Source: Phoronis australis
Lineage: Eukaryota; Phoronida; Phoronidae
NCBI GenBank assembly: GCA_002633005.1
Contig: NMRA01000761.1
Coordinates: forward strand, 22,913-66,964
Length of the DNA: 44,052 nucleotides
Direction: 5' to 3'
Below the pieces are notes generated by a model, which saw only the letters and a program-made list of their open reading frames with translations, did no database searches and was not told the origin of the DNA. Position 1 is the stretch's first letter. Each line of letters begins with the position of its first letter. Positions 22,285 to 33,000 of the stretch are shown here, in pieces. A program made the translations under genes and the position numbers.

Positions 22285-22333
22285 GGTGGTATTAAACAAT
22301 CAAATGCAGCACAATGGCAGGCCGTTGCTGAAC
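22285..22333 (-). other. Probable 5' UTR part of the TTF1-like coding exon 1
   Basis: A good splice acceptor (polypyrimidine then TTTTTCAG) on the minus strand ends just above 22333. This suggests a non-coding upstream exon spliced to the ATG-bearing exon. The upstream exon was not located; a CACGTG E-box-like site at 22970-22975 lies in a plausible promoter interval. It is a splice-signal inference only. Confidence 0.4.
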
Positions 22334-23847
22334 CTGAAAAATCAATATATCAAAACTATTTTAGTTTCCACTCATCCGACCCTATTTCATGTAATAGTCA
22401 CTCACTGGGTAGCTGATTCAGGGATTGATGCTAGCATTACAATAACAGCAAAACCACTGCCGATCACAGAAAACGCACCAGAGTTCATTAAGACAGGCCA
22501 ACCTCAAATTGCGAATTCGAAAAAGACACATGTTGTGGACACGGGTATGTACTGCACTAGCCTTGGTACAAAGCTGTATACTAAATATTCAGCTTTGCGC
22601 CGATGTGGGTAAAACAGTGGTAAGATAAAATCTGACACAAAATTAGTGTCTTTAAAAACAGCACTACAGTCTTATTTAGCCGTGTTGGAAAATTGGCGTT
22701 CAACTGTTATTCTGCTGCTAAAGTTGTGGAGCGATCTTCTGCGTTGGCTTTCGGTGCCATGAAATCTTACGTCACCTATTCGACAATTTCTTTTTTCGCC
22801 AATTCTTCAATCAACTGTAGTTGTTCTTTAACGAGCTTGCGTACACATCACAACAAATTATTGGAACTGGTTTCACTTCATTATAAGTTTTTAGAATTTC
22901 GATACTGAAAAACTGAATTTCAGAACAGATTTTGCTGCTGTGAAGTTGTCGCAAAAATTTAGGAAAAGGCACGTGCGCGTGACACGAGTGTATTGTTTTG
23001 AAAGCGACAACATACTTTCCATTGTTACAAAAGGTCGAGAATGACGCAATCAAATGACGTTTGTTGCATTGTTTTTCACTTAAGGCAAAGTGAGTGTCAG
23101 TTTGACTCACAGATTTTGCATGCACCCCATCCGGTCATGACCTTTACATGTTGAAACAAGTTTCATGGCGAGGTGACGAGCAGAACTACCCTGGCTGTGT
23201 GTAATTTCGTAGTCTATGGAAGATTAGTACACAATGGTACCTAGAGCTGTATTTTGACAATAGTCTTCATATACCTAGCTGGCTGGCTAGTTCCGCACAA
23301 CCTAACCAAAGTATAGGCAATTACATTGCCCTGGATGCCGCAGGCATACAAGGACGATAGTATATCCCCACAAAAAGTTACGAATTTCAAAATACAGGAA
23401 ATATAATCGAATAAAAAAGGAAAAAAATAAAACCAAATGAAACATGCATATATGCACATGGAGTTATAATTAGCTCATACCCTCAGTCTGGAGATGATTC
23501 AGTCAAGATAATCTGAAGAAATCGATGGTTTGCTCCAGTTTCTCTTACCGGGTGCCATTTTGAGGAAGTTATATGAAATCACACATGTTGACGAATAAAA
23601 AGTCCAAGGGACACAAATCTTACAAATTTCACCTGATTTCTTCTCCTGCTATTTTACAAGTGTCATGCGTTAGCGTCACGCGCTTCGCTCAGTCTCGCGC
23701 TAGCCTTTGCCTAACTCACGTGACTCAGTTAACATACTTTATGGTTATCGCGCGCGGTGAAAAAGTTAACAGCAACCAAAAAAGTTGAGTTGGAATTCTT
23801 CGCCAAAGTCAACTTAATTCTCACAACTAAGCTTCATTGAAGATATG

Positions 23848-23998
23848 TGTAGTAATAGCTGAGATTACCGACCCGGGGATCGAACCACTGACCCCCATAA
23901 AACCGGCAAGTGTGCTAACCATTCAGCTAATAGGCAATTGCCCGTAAACGAGTAGCTAACAGAGGCTCATATGATTCCCCGGAAGCACATCTACAACA
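23848..23998 (-). repeat. Terminal direct repeat (3' copy in minus orientation) with tRNA-like region
   Basis: The minus-strand reading contains the A box TAGCTGAATGG, the stretch TTAGCACACTTGCCGG, and the B box GGTTCGATCCC. The anticodon and T stems do not pair well, so it is tRNA-derived or tRNA-like rather than a functional tRNA gene. Confidence 0.7.
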
Positions 23999-24235
23999 TT
24001 CCCACCTTCCCTACGGAACGGGCACGCCACCAGGAATGTGAACACCTGAGGATGTCTCCCATACAGGTCATCAACGTCCCTTGGTACCTTTACGATCACA
24101 ACACAGGTGAACACAAGGTAGTCTCTCATACAGGTCCTTGACTCCTGGAACCTTCCATGCGCGCCGTCCCGAGGTCCGTGGGTACTAGTTGGCAGTGCTT
24201 CATCGGTAGATCATCCGTTTGCAGACTACGCCATT

Positions 24236-24386
24236 TGTAGTAATAGTCGAGGTTACCCGACCGGGAATCGAACCAGCGACCCCCATAAAACTGGCAAGTG
24301 TGCTATCCATTCAACTAATAGGCAATTGCTCGTTAGCGAGTAGCTAACAGAGGCTCATATGATTCACGGGAAGCACATCTACAACA
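24236..24386 (-). repeat. Terminal direct repeat (5' copy in minus orientation) with tRNA-like region
   Basis: It is the same length as the other repeat. The B box GGTTCGATTCC is a perfect consensus match. A GTTAGC/GCTAAC hairpin precedes the tRNA-like portion. Confidence 0.7.
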
Positions 24387-24633
24387 TCTATATAGAAGTA
24401 GAAAGGACCAATGATGAAAGTAAGCGCCTTTTTAAGTGATAATTTTAAGTGTGGAATGTATTTTTGACGAGGTGAAAACTCAAAATCGGTAACCCGAATT
24501 CGGTCGCCGCCCGTTTAAACAACATGTAACGAAATACGTACAGAAAGCGAATGGAAAACATCAGTATTGTTGTATTGTATTTGTAGCGGCCAACCGAGGC
24601 GAGGGCTACTTCGTGTTGCCTAAGACGTTCAGC

Positions 24634-24830
24634 AACGCTAGGACCTCGGTAGCAAGCAAGACTTTGCGAGATTGCGTGATATATTGCCGTGTATTTCAAA
24701 TACAAACACGTGATTTCGGCTAGATTTAGCGAGGTCCTAGCGTTACTGGTTGAACTCTACCCTGCTAACACCGTCACTTGTAAAAGCTCACCGTGTTCAC
24801 GTTTTCCCATTGGCCAACAACAGGAAGTAC
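24634..24830. mobile_element. Third copy of the CTAGGACCTCG element, short form
   Basis: It begins AACGCTAGGACCTCGG and continues GCAAGACTTTGCGAGATTG and ATTGCCGTGTATTT like the copy at 2166. An inverted CGAGGTCCTAGCGTT occurs at about 24730-24745, so a 110-bp TIR form is possible. Homology to 2278-2370 continues beyond that point (ACTCTACCC, CCGTCACTT, CGTTTTCCC), which favours a fragment of a longer element. Confidence 0.55.
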
Positions 24831-25379
24831 TTTTAAAACGAGAGACACCTATCGAGAAGCTGTGAAATCGTCGTGAGTAATCCGAACAAAGGCGGTCTCT
24901 GGCGGTATGACCGCAAGAGTCGATCCAACCTGTTAAAGTTTGTTGTTTACATGTGCGATAAAAGATGCCTAGTCTCCGGCGTAAACGCCCATTAAAACTA
25001 AAGCACGTGCAACACACAAGTAAGCATGCCACTTCATTTGACTAACTTACTTGATCAACAGCATCGCTATACGGACTTGGCGGAGAAGCCTGCCGTGTAG
25101 CCCGGTACTATTGCGTACAAGTAGTGGGTAGTACTAATCTGTTTATTTATAAGTCGGTGAACTTTAACAATGAAACCTTAGCACGAGTGATATTATCCGA
25201 CAATTTTTCAAAATCTACAAAATGAAAATACAGAAGCCTAGAATACAAGCTAATTCAGCCTACAGTACGAGAATATGCAGAACTTAAAAATAAATATAAA
25301 ATTACACATACATGTTATGGGGCATGCAGACATCCGTAGCGGTTTTCACAAGAGCAGTTTTCAGAGAACAAATCATGAG

Positions 25380-26760
25380 CAAGAGTGGCAAATTCATTTA
25401 AGGCAGTACATTGTCTCGTTGCTGATGTCCGGCAATGACTCGGTTCCACAGCAAAGTACCTTCATGGGAGATAGAGTTACGCCCGTACAGGTCATGGTAT
25501 TAAAGCGTTTTACATAGAGACGGTTTTCACCTCTGAGACCGTATCCAGACTCTCTAAACTCAAGCTTTCCTGACAAAGGACAGGGTCTAATAACATGAAC
25601 AGTTTTGAATACTTCAATAGATAAACATTTCATCCGCCAGCTAGTTAGAGAGCAGCTCCTAGCCTTATCTAAGAGTTATGAGTAGCTTGACTAGCTGTCA
25701 TTGAACACAAATTTTAAAGCACGGTGTTGTATCTTTTCCATTTTCCTACTTTTCTGTATTGATCCCCCTAGGTGCCATTGAACGAGGGGGCAGTGATTAA
25801 AGTATGATCTGATAAATGCCTAATAAGCTTACTGTTAGTGCCTAAAACAACGAAGACGGGACAATTAAGGCATTCATTTGTCTAGAAGCTTTTTCGCAAA
25901 TAACATCAACGTCAGTGCTCATGGAATTTCAAATGGCTGTCAAGTTGGACACCCATGAAGCAGCTTAACAGACTCTTCACATTCAATCATAGTATCACCA
26001 CCATACATGAGATACCTATCAATATTATGTACACGATTCCTAGAAAAGATGATCGACTTGAATTTACCAGGGTTTACAGCCATTCCATTAGATGAGAACC
26101 AATCCAATGCCATCTGCCCAGCTACCTTGAGGTTGAGGCGAACTGCAGATAGAGAGGAGCCTGCTTGCAACTTAAGAGGGTATAATAGTCATCAGCGTAA
26201 TTATATAACTTACAGTGACCGCTTATAGCGTAACATATATCATTGATAAAAATTTCAATAACATGGGGCCTCAGACAGACCCTTGGGGAAAACCATTGGG
26301 TATATCTAATCAGTCACTGACAGTGGAGCCAATTTTCACTCTCACCCTATGATCACAGATATAGGACATTATGAGGTTACATGTATTCAATGTGCAGCTA
26401 TAGGCTTTTAGTTTGGCAACAAGGAGCTCATTGGGGAGGCAATCAAAAGCCTTAGACAGATCAATTAGTATGCACCCAGCAAATAAATTATTATCCAGAG
26501 CTAACCTTACATCTTTAGTTGGATGCAACAAGACATCCTGACAAGAAAAACCTTTACGGAAAGCACATAAATTTAAAATTTCGTCAAAATGTAGTTTCAA
26601 TAGTTTCAATTGGTCCAGGATAAGTCGTTCAAAAACTTGGTTGACAGCTGTTAGCACGTTAACGGGTCTATAACAGGAATTATCCATTCGGTCCCCTTTC
26701 TTAAATACTGGACTAACCTGACTTTTTTCAACAAAGAGAGATACTCATTGGAGGCCATAC
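25380..26760 (-). pseudogene. LINE reverse transcriptase pseudogene (3' half of ORF2)
   Basis: Reading the minus strand from about 26740, the protein shows VSPVFKKGDR, CYRPVNVLTAVNQVFERLI, GCILIDLSKAFDCLPNELL (with catalytic Asp of motif A), FPQGSV followed by an in-frame TGA, FINDICYAISGHCKLYN then YADD (motif C), ALDWFSSNGMAVNPGK and FSRNRV, then CEESVKLL. The C-terminal part ends SGYGLRGENRLYVKRFNTM and a stop near 25394. Frameshifts occur near 26270, 26175 and 25960, and several stops lie between 25640 and 25930. It is a 5'-truncated, dead copy of a CR1/Jockey-like LINE. It belongs to a different family from the RNase H remnant at 6120, as no RNase H follows. Confidence 0.9.
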
Positions 26761-28023
26761 ACTCGTTAAATATGGGTGTTAAGGACTTGCATGAGCTCCA
26801 TACCTGAGGAATCTTGGATGTAATGAGTCATAACCCATCGATTTATTGCATGTAATGCCCTTCGAACTGCTTAGGCAGGACGTCGTTTTCAGTGACAGTT
26901 GAGAGGCTGAGGACCCTTTGTATCGGTCGTTCTCTTCACTTTTGGAAAGAATCGAGGTGACACTCGGATGAGAAGTATAGAATCATTGAAAGAGTTTAAA
27001 TTTGGAAACTAGGAACTGATTAATTCCACTGTTTTAAAAAGTAACTATTAAAGATTTCAGTTAGCTTATCAGCTTCCTCCGTGACAACTTGACCATTTTC
27101 ACACAACGTAGACTGTTCACATACAAATGAGCACTGGTAAGCGCTCGGCTACCATTGATACTATAGCATATGAAACTTACAAAGAGCTGTAAAAAATCTC
27201 GTGAAGCCAAATCAAATTTATATCGGAAATCAGTTGTATCACTAAATAGAACTACGTGCAAAGCTTCCGGCACTGAGGTCGAGCCTGAGTGCGCTTCAGT
27301 GGCCCAAACAGCTAGTAAGCTTGTTGAACTCACTCAATATCAAGTTTGTCACAGAATATCTGTTTTGAATACATGTGCTTTGCATACTAATCTACCCATT
27401 GCTGAACATTCAGGCGCCTATTAAAAAGCTGGCAAGACCGGGGCTGGGCATTGTTAGTCGCCTGGCGTGAGCAAGCAGGGTACGGACGCCGGGTAGTACG
27501 CAAGTAACGTCGTCACCACGTCAAACATGTGGCAAAACCTGGGTCGGTTCATCTGAGACAACACGTTCAAGCATCACGTCCAGGAGCTAGAAGTTAACAA
27601 GCATCGGAAAGTGGAAAGAGCATCGACCTACGTGATGAGCATGATCACGTGACCAAGCCTTGCCGTCTGCCTTGACGGAGATGCCAGTAATATTAAGTCA
27701 CAGCTGTTACTTGATATTTAATATTTTCCGAAAGACAATCGACAACTGGACGACTGAAATACGTTTTAGCTAGTTTAAACCTGTACTGCTAGTACACGAA
27801 TGGTTTATCATGCTATTTTGGCGTTTCTCTTAGATTAACATGTTATGTTGTCATAGACTGCTACTCCTCGTGCGTCTCGAGACTTCATCGTTATCATTAC
27901 TTTACTTAAATAATTAGAACTTAAGCGAACTTTTTGAAATTCTGTAGATAATCTACGACCCAGAAGAGTGAAGGTGGTTTAATGTCTTTTGCGGTGCGTC
28001 AGACGGCGTAAACAAGACCGTAT
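26761..28023. other. Mostly unassigned; short coding-like stretch near 27530
   Basis: A degraded extension of the LINE may reach 26900. Bases 27526-27654 read in one frame as MWQNLGRFI, stop, DNTFKHHVQELEVNKHRK and VERASTYVMSM. The composition looks protein-like, but no family was recognised. Confidence 0.35.
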
Positions 28024-28181
28024 CAGGGGCGGATCAAGGATTCTGAGTTAGGGGGACCAGGGCAAAGTACTAACCAAGATTTTGCCAGTCAGACATTTGC
28101 ACCCCCGAACTGCCAAATGGAATCTTGGAGAATTTTAGAAGGGGCCATGGCCCCCTTGGCCCCACTCTAAATCCGCCACTG
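28024..28181. mobile_element. hAT-like MITE, 158 bp
   Basis: The left end CAGGGGCGGATCAAGGATT and the reverse-complemented right end CAGTGGCGGATTTAGAGTGG are the familiar hAT MITE termini. The flanking 8 bp do not match, so the target duplication has decayed or the ends are slightly off. Confidence 0.7.
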
Positions 28182-28189
28182 AATATTGT

Positions 28190-30559
28190 TAGGCCCATTG
28201 CACGAAACATCTTAGCTCGTTTTACGCCATAGGGTGAGCGTTTTGCTTTAAAGGACAAAACGCTCTCATTTTTAAATCCTTAATTCCCACTGGTGGGCAA
28301 TGCTTATGCAAATCTTCTCACTTCGCTATTGCGTCTTTCCCCATCCGACCTACTCATAAAATTACACTGAAAAAATGGAGCTTGAAAACGGTGATTGTTT
28401 ACAAAAGGATTGCCCGTTCCATTGGCGCAATAACTCAGCACAATGCTTGACGACATCTCGAAAAGTCCTGCGTCCTCTCCGTTGCGTTGTCGCGAATTTC
28501 TCTCTTCTCAAGAACGAAGCCCTGGTTTTATTACTTTACTGATTATACTTTTTGCCAAAGATTGCATTTAAAATGACAAAGTGTTTACTTCGGTGGGAGT
28601 TAAATTATTTCCGTGTAATCGCAGATAAACCGATCTACACCATTAATCACTATTGCCGATTTGACACAATAATTTTAATGACTGTCTGGGGATACGCTTC
28701 TGCTTTTTAAAAGATGATGGCGATTGACCAGAAGTTGGCTAAAGCTCAATATTACAGTAATTCTTCACTTACCAGTGCTGTAGTGATAAAATTAGAGGTA
28801 AGTAGGCGCTAAATGCCCACCGTATCACCTTGAGCACTGAATTTTAAAAGTGCACTGAATTCGCACTATAACGTAACTTACATTGCGTATGCGCTACGTT
28901 TAAATGCCAAAAGGTGGTTGGCTGCGCCTACGTGCGCCTACGTCCCACTACAACACTACTTATTTCGAACAAAATAATTTCCAAAATTGCAATTTTTTGT
29001 TTTTCAAATAACAGTGGAAACTTTACCAAACTTTGTTTTTTTACAACTTCACAGCTCAAAGCATGCTAGTAATAGACTAAATTTATCCTAATCTCTATTT
29101 TGTGAAAGGATTTGACAAAATAGAATTCCAACCGTTGCCAATATTGCACGCTAAAAGTGGAGATTTGTCGTACAAAACACCAAACCAGTCCTTTGGGGGG
29201 ACATACTTATCAAGAAAACTAATTAAATAAAACCATGGCTGAAGCTGAACGCAGAATCGAAACTGAAAGTCTCACGATTTTATTTTAAAGTTCTGCCTGC
29301 TTTTAACCCTCAAACCATCCCTATTATGAGCCTCGTTTTCATTTAGTTAATTTGCTTCATAATTTTGTTGAATTTGCCATTTTTGTGAAGTAGTTAGTTA
29401 TTCCCTTTAATTGTAACCTCAGTAATTAGTTTTACACTGGGTTGTTGTTTAAGATTTGAGCGATGCTGTACACGTAGTTAGTCATTTATTTGCGCATCAT
29501 AGTATACTTCCCGTGTACTACAATTAAGCTAAAGTTCGCTTACGAAGTAAATTGTGGTGGTGTTCATTTTATTATCAACTTGTTAGGTAGACAAAACGTA
29601 TTATTAAACGCCCACGGGAAATCTTGTGAGAGTATTTTAATGATAATTCCATTTTCCATGTAGCTGAAACCATTTGACGCATTTTATATCTTTGGAGTTT
29701 GAAACGATCGCGTAACAGGATATGCTATGTTAATATCGTTGGCCTCTTCCATTCATTGTTGCTAGTCTAGAAAGTGTTTGGCAATAAAATCGCATCTTCT
29801 TTCAAGAGAATTAACTTTTGAGCTGGTTCACTAAATGTTAGAAAGCTGGACTGAGTTCCGTAAACCGCAAAACATCAGTCGTCACCCGGGAACGGAAGCA
29901 TTAAATTCGATCTAATAATTCAACACAACGCCATTTTGCAAGGACTTGGCAATGAGTGGTTAACCGTTTATCCTCTCTGTGCTAGTGCGTGCTGTATTAC
30001 AAGTTATCTGACTAATACTTCCATTGGCTCTTTATTTTTTCAACTTCGTCATATTTTTAATAACTGAGACCGTAGAGAGGGAGACAAATCTCCCAAAGAA
30101 ATCCCAATGGACGGCCAGAGGCGGACATGTTGTTTCACGGACCGTAGCGACGTCGAGCTGGCGTATGCTCCGTCTTTGACAATAATTATTTATTTCCACA
30201 CCATTTAGCAAATCCAAAATTTTTACTCACTAAGTTTCTGGTTCTTCTTTATGCCATTGCATGCCTGCGTCTGTAACTCTTATCTGAGACTACATATATG
30301 CACGTCGCTAGTAGAAAAGCAAATGGATTTATTGGCTAATAGTGTTTAAGATTGATTGTAATGACTGTCCGATGTTGCTGCGTTTGCAATTTCAAAAATG
30401 TGAACTTGCATAAAGGTAGTCTATAGAGTACAAGACGAGAAATTAAATGCAAATTTTAGTATTACCGTGAATACCGCGTAATAAAGCTTTGGTGAAAATT
30501 GTATACAGTTCGACGGAAAACGAAGACAAAACGAGGTTCCATCGGACTGGGAGTTGTGC
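28190..30559. other. No recognised feature
   Basis: This AT-rich stretch shows no convincing gene, RNA or element on either strand. Confidence 0.5.
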
Positions 30560-30567
30560 GTCTGCAT

Positions 30568-30725
30568 CAGTGTTCGAACTCCAGCAAATATAAATGTGCT
30601 GGCCCGCAGACCAGTTAGTCTGAAAATTTACTGGCCCGGGTGCTAAGTTAACTTTTAAAATTTGCTGGCCCTGCCGCAAATCCCCTGGCTTCGGGACACC
30701 GGGCCAGCGTGTATTTCGAACGCTG
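30568..30725. mobile_element. hAT MITE with intact 8-bp target duplication
   Basis: The element starts CAGTGTTCGAACTCCAGC and its right end, reverse-complemented, is CAGCGTTCGAAATACACGC. The exact 8-bp duplication GTCTGCAT flanks it (30560-30567 and 30726-30733). Internal GCTGGCCC motifs recur. It is 158 bp long and non-coding. Confidence 0.9.
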
Positions 30726-31189
30726 GTCTGCATGAGAACGAATGCTTCGAGTCGCCTCTGTGACTTTGTGTTAACGAACACAGCAAGTTGCGAACAGAGA
30801 TAAATCCTTACCCAAGTTCATTAATTTGATAGGTAATTTGACATTTCGTTGCGAGGTGATTTGTCTTAAAAGACAAACTAAAAGACTAATCGAAAATTCT
30901 TAGCAGCTTTTTGAGGAAACTGGTGAAGTTTTCATATAAAAAAGTTTCATGAAGATCGCCTTAGGGGTTATTTTGATATAAATGCATCTCTCTTATGAAA
31001 TGATAAAATGAATTTCTGACTTCTAAAGGTGTTAATATATCAATAGTAATCATGGCACATAAATATAAACCATCATATTTTTATAATCCCTGAAATTTTT
31101 CTTTCAGAAAATATACTCTTCTACTAGTTGACAAGGCCACTAAATAAGGTTTGAGATAACCATCATAAGTTTCGCCTAAGAATTTATTT

Positions 31190-31564
31190 CTACTCCACTA
31201 GTCGGACCGTGAACGGTAAACGCCGGAGAGTGCCACAAGAGAGTATACATAGTTGCCAATATTTGGAGATAAAAATGCTGCCTCTTATCCGGCAAATGCC
31301 TGACTCGGCATGGGTGGCGCAGCCGACTCAGAAAAAAGTGGGGGCTATAGCCGGCCGGGCCCGCTGAGCCCCCAGCCCCTCCGTACGTGGTGCACCGCCC
31401 GGCGTAGACCAAGGACGGCGAAGCACTGAAAAAAGTAGTGGGATCTAGCCCCTCAGCCCCCTATGGTGCGCCGCCCATGCTCGGCAAGTGACAGCCCGGC
31501 TGCCCGGCAACCAGTCCGCTGGGGCGGGGGCGCCGACTGTGAGTGGAAACAATTGGGGCGGATC
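31190..31564. repeat. GC-rich repeat next to the assembly gap
   Basis: Two tandem-like blocks share a pattern of GACTCAGAAAAAAGTG or CACTGAAAAAAGTAG, then GGGGCTATAGCC or GGGATCTAGCCCC, then a GTGGTGCACCGCCC or TATGGTGCGCCGCCC end. An inverted relative lies at 1270-1375. GC content is far above the surroundings, and the repeat probably caused the assembly break. Confidence 0.6.
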
Positions 31565-32557
31565 NNNNNNNNNNNNNNNNNNNNNNNNNNNNNNNNNNNN
31601 NNNNNNNNNNNNNNNNNNNNNNNNNNNNNNNNNNNNNNNNNNNNNNNNNNNNNNNNNNNNNNNNNNNNNNNNNNNNNNNNNNNNNNNNNNNNNNNNNNNN
31701 NNNNNNNNNNNNNNNNNNNNNNNNNNNNNNNNNNNNNNNNNNNNNNNNNNNNNNNNNNNNNNNNNNNNNNNNNNNNNNNNNNNNNNNNNNNNNNNNNNNN
31801 NNNNNNNNNNNNNNNNNNNNNNNNNNNNNNNNNNNNNNNNNNNNNNNNNNNNNNNNNNNNNNNNNNNNNNNNNNNNNNNNNNNNNNNNNNNNNNNNNNNN
31901 NNNNNNNNNNNNNNNNNNNNNNNNNNNNNNNNNNNNNNNNNNNNNNNNNNNNNNNNNNNNNNNNNNNNNNNNNNNNNNNNNNNNNNNNNNNNNNNNNNNN
32001 NNNNNNNNNNNNNNNNNNNNNNNNNNNNNNNNNNNNNNNNNNNNNNNNNNNNNNNNNNNNNNNNNNNNNNNNNNNNNNNNNNNNNNNNNNNNNNNNNNNN
32101 NNNNNNNNNNNNNNNNNNNNNNNNNNNNNNNNNNNNNNNNNNNNNNNNNNNNNNNNNNNNNNNNNNNNNNNNNNNNNNNNNNNNNNNNNNNNNNNNNNNN
32201 NNNNNNNNNNNNNNNNNNNNNNNNNNNNNNNNNNNNNNNNNNNNNNNNNNNNNNNNNNNNNNNNNNNNNNNNNNNNNNNNNNNNNNNNNNNNNNNNNNNN
32301 NNNNNNNNNNNNNNNNNNNNNNNNNNNNNNNNNNNNNNNNNNNNNNNNNNNNNNNNNNNNNNNNNNNNNNNNNNNNNNNNNNNNNNNNNNNNNNNNNNNN
32401 NNNNNNNNNNNNNNNNNNNNNNNNNNNNNNNNNNNNNNNNNNNNNNNNNNNNNNNNNNNNNNNNNNNNNNNNNNNNNNNNNNNNNNNNNNNNNNNNNNNN
32501 NNNNNNNNNNNNNNNNNNNNNNNNNNNNNNNNNNNNNNNNNNNNNNNNNNNNNNNNN
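31565..32557. other. Assembly gap (993 unresolved bases)
   Basis: All bases are N. Any open frame reported across it is meaningless. Confidence 1.
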
Positions 32558-33000
32558 GTGAAATCACGCCTGTTGACGAACAAAAAGTCCAAGGGACGCA
32601 AATCTTACAAATTTCACTTGATATTTTCTCATGCTATTTTGCAAGTGTCACGCGCCAGGTCACGCGCCAGATCTCGCGCTTCGCTCAGTCTCGCGCTAGC
32701 CTTTGCCTCTTACTCACCTGACTCAGTTGAAATACTTGATTGTGGTAATCGCGCGCGCGGACAAAGTTAACAGTAACCACAAAGTGGAGCTGGAATTTTT
32801 CGCCTAAGTCACCTGAATTCCCGTATATATGCTTCATCGAAGATATGTTTAGAAGCAGAAAGAGTCACTGAAGAAAGTAAGAGCCTTTTAAGTGCTAATT
32901 TTAGGTGTAGAATGTAATTTCAACGAGGTGAAAACTTTACCAGTGAGCGGATTTCGCCTACCGCCCGTTTAAAATACACGGGACGAAATTAGTACAGAAC
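32558..33000. repeat. Unclassified interspersed repeat, copy 2 (uninterrupted)
   Basis: It is homologous to 23571-24540 without the 539-bp TRIM-like insertion. Its left part is cut by the gap. It contains the CG-rich stretch TCGCGCTTCGCTCAGTCTCG. Confidence 0.8.

Larger units (their letters stand above)
23848..24386 (-). mobile_element. TRIM-like LTR element with tRNA-like boxes in its terminal repeats
   Basis: Two 151-bp direct repeats (23848-23998 and 24236-24386, roughly 89 percent alike) bound a 237-bp interior. Each starts TG and ends CA, with TGTAG/CTACA inverted tips. Read on the minus strand, two bases after the first repeat comes TGGCGTAGTCTGC (24233 downward), placed like a tRNA primer-binding site. 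Directly before the second repeat is GGGAAGGTGGGAA, placed like a polypurine tract. Size and layout fit terminal-repeat retrotransposons in miniature. Each repeat contains an A box (TAGCTGAATGG or TAGTTGAATGG) and a B box (GGTTCGATCCC or GGTTCGATTCC) 32 bases apart, as in tRNA genes. There is no coding capacity. Target-site duplication is unclear (ATAT possible). A pair of tRNA-derived SINEs is the alternative. Confidence 0.7.
23571..24540. repeat. Unclassified interspersed repeat, copy 1, interrupted by a TRIM-like element
   Basis: Bases 23571-23847 and 24387-24540 together match 32560-33000 (shared TTGACGAA, AAAAAGTCCAAGGGAC, TCACGCGC, TTCGCTCAGTCTCGCGCTAG, GACTCAGTT and GCCCGTTTAAA). The interruption coincides with the 539-bp element at 23848-24386, so the second copy serves as an approximate empty site. 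Confidence 0.8.

Noticed and set aside
22811-23125. 104-codon minus-strand open frame upstream of the TTF1-like gene
   Set aside because: No motif, and no splice or Kozak support as an upstream coding exon; more likely promoter or 5' UTR region.
23848-24386. Two functional tRNA genes on the minus strand
   Set aside because: A and B boxes are good, but the acceptor, anticodon and T stems do not pair properly and the units are part of direct terminal repeats.
31453-32770. Long open frames spanning the gap region on both strands
   Set aside because: They consist almost wholly of unresolved bases and carry no information.
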